The notes under the pieces: model-generated
What the model was told of the DNA's origin: nothing
What the model saw: the letters and a program-made list of their open reading frames with translations, nothing else
The model's database searches: none
Shown: piece by piece, positions 6,456 through 6,641 of the stretch
How the letters are laid out: every line of letters begins with the position of its first letter
Numbering within the stretch: position 1 is the first letter of the stretch
Program-made: the position numbers and the translations under genes
NCBI GenBank assembly: GCA_001795345.1
Contig: MGON01000053.1
Span: 25,524 to 32,164, forward strand
Reading direction: 5' to 3'
DNA length: 6,641 bases
From: Chloroflexi bacterium RIFCSPLOWO2_02_FULL_71_16
GTDB taxonomy: Bacteria > Chloroflexota > Limnocylindria > P2-11E

Positions 6456-6641
6456 CCCGGCGTCCTCGTCCGGACGTGGGCACGACACCCGATGGCAGCC
6501 CGGTCGGCCTCTACCTCGCCATCGGCACGGAGGGCGAGCCCGAGCTCATCCACTCGGTGATCCCGGCGGGCGCCGAAGTGCTCGACCTCGGCTCTGGCGT
6601 CGGCCGGATCGCGCACGCACTCATGGCGCTCGGCCATCCCG
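6452..6641 (+). CDS. Class I SAM-dependent methyltransferase, 3' partial
   Basis: The first 63 residues of a protein that runs off the window. After a short polar N-terminus with YLAIGTEGEPELI (21-33) comes EVLDLGSGVGRIAHALMALG (42-61), the strand and glycine-rich loop (motif I, D-x-G-x-G-x-G) that binds S-adenosylmethionine in Rossmann-fold methyltransferases. The substrate cannot be judged from this fragment; the usual label would be methyltransferase-domain protein. The ATG at 6452 overlaps the lysC stop as ATGA, so it is probably cotranslated with lysC; GAGGAG at 6429-6434 is rather far upstream (17 bases) to serve as its ribosome-binding site. Confidence 0.82.
   Translation, partial: MTRRPRPDVGTTPDGSPVGLYLAIGTEGEPELIHSVIPAGAEVLDLGSGVGRIAHALMALGHP

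Overview
This is a gene-dense, very GC-rich window. Seven genes lie on the + strand, and every junction is an overlap or a gap of under 40 bases. No RNA gene, insertion sequence, CRISPR array or prophage gene is visible. The composition and the order ftsK - rodZ-like - pgsA - cinA/pncC suggest a free-living, high-GC bacterium of the Actinomycetota, Chloroflexota or a neighbouring terrabacterial lineage. That order is a known Gram-positive/terrabacterial neighbourhood. The sequence alone does not fix the phylum.

Left part (1-3572), cell division and envelope. The window opens inside an FtsK/SpoIIIE DNA translocase whose membrane-anchor end lies upstream. A RodZ-like cell-shape protein follows, starting in a TAGTG stop/start overlap: cytoplasmic HTH, one membrane helix, then Ig-like modules and a RodZ C-terminal domain outside. 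After a 34-base gap comes pgsA, phosphatidylglycerolphosphate synthase. The gap holds a possible -10 element placed for leaderless transcription.

Middle part (3562-4065), a stand-alone CinA C-terminal domain (nicotinamide-nucleotide amidase, PncC type). It overlaps pgsA by 11 bases and the next gene by 4.

Right part (4062-6641), aspartate-family amino acid synthesis. Homoserine dehydrogenase without an ACT domain precedes an aspartate kinase whose paired ACT domains resemble those of bifunctional ThrA/MetL enzymes. The start of a class I SAM-dependent methyltransferase follows with an ATGA overlap and runs off the window. Aspartate kinase makes aspartyl phosphate and homoserine dehydrogenase makes homoserine for threonine and methionine; the only visible allosteric domains are on the kinase.

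The most distinctive signal is at the hom-lysC junction. The last codons of hom are followed 43 bases later by a diverged second copy (28-base direct repeat, 23 matches) in another frame. That copy encodes a 13-codon mini-ORF starting one base after the hom stop and ending in an ATGA overlap with the lysC start. It looks like a small tandem duplication that shortened hom and left a remnant that could still couple translation into lysC. No wholly new system is evident; the rest is conserved housekeeping sequence.
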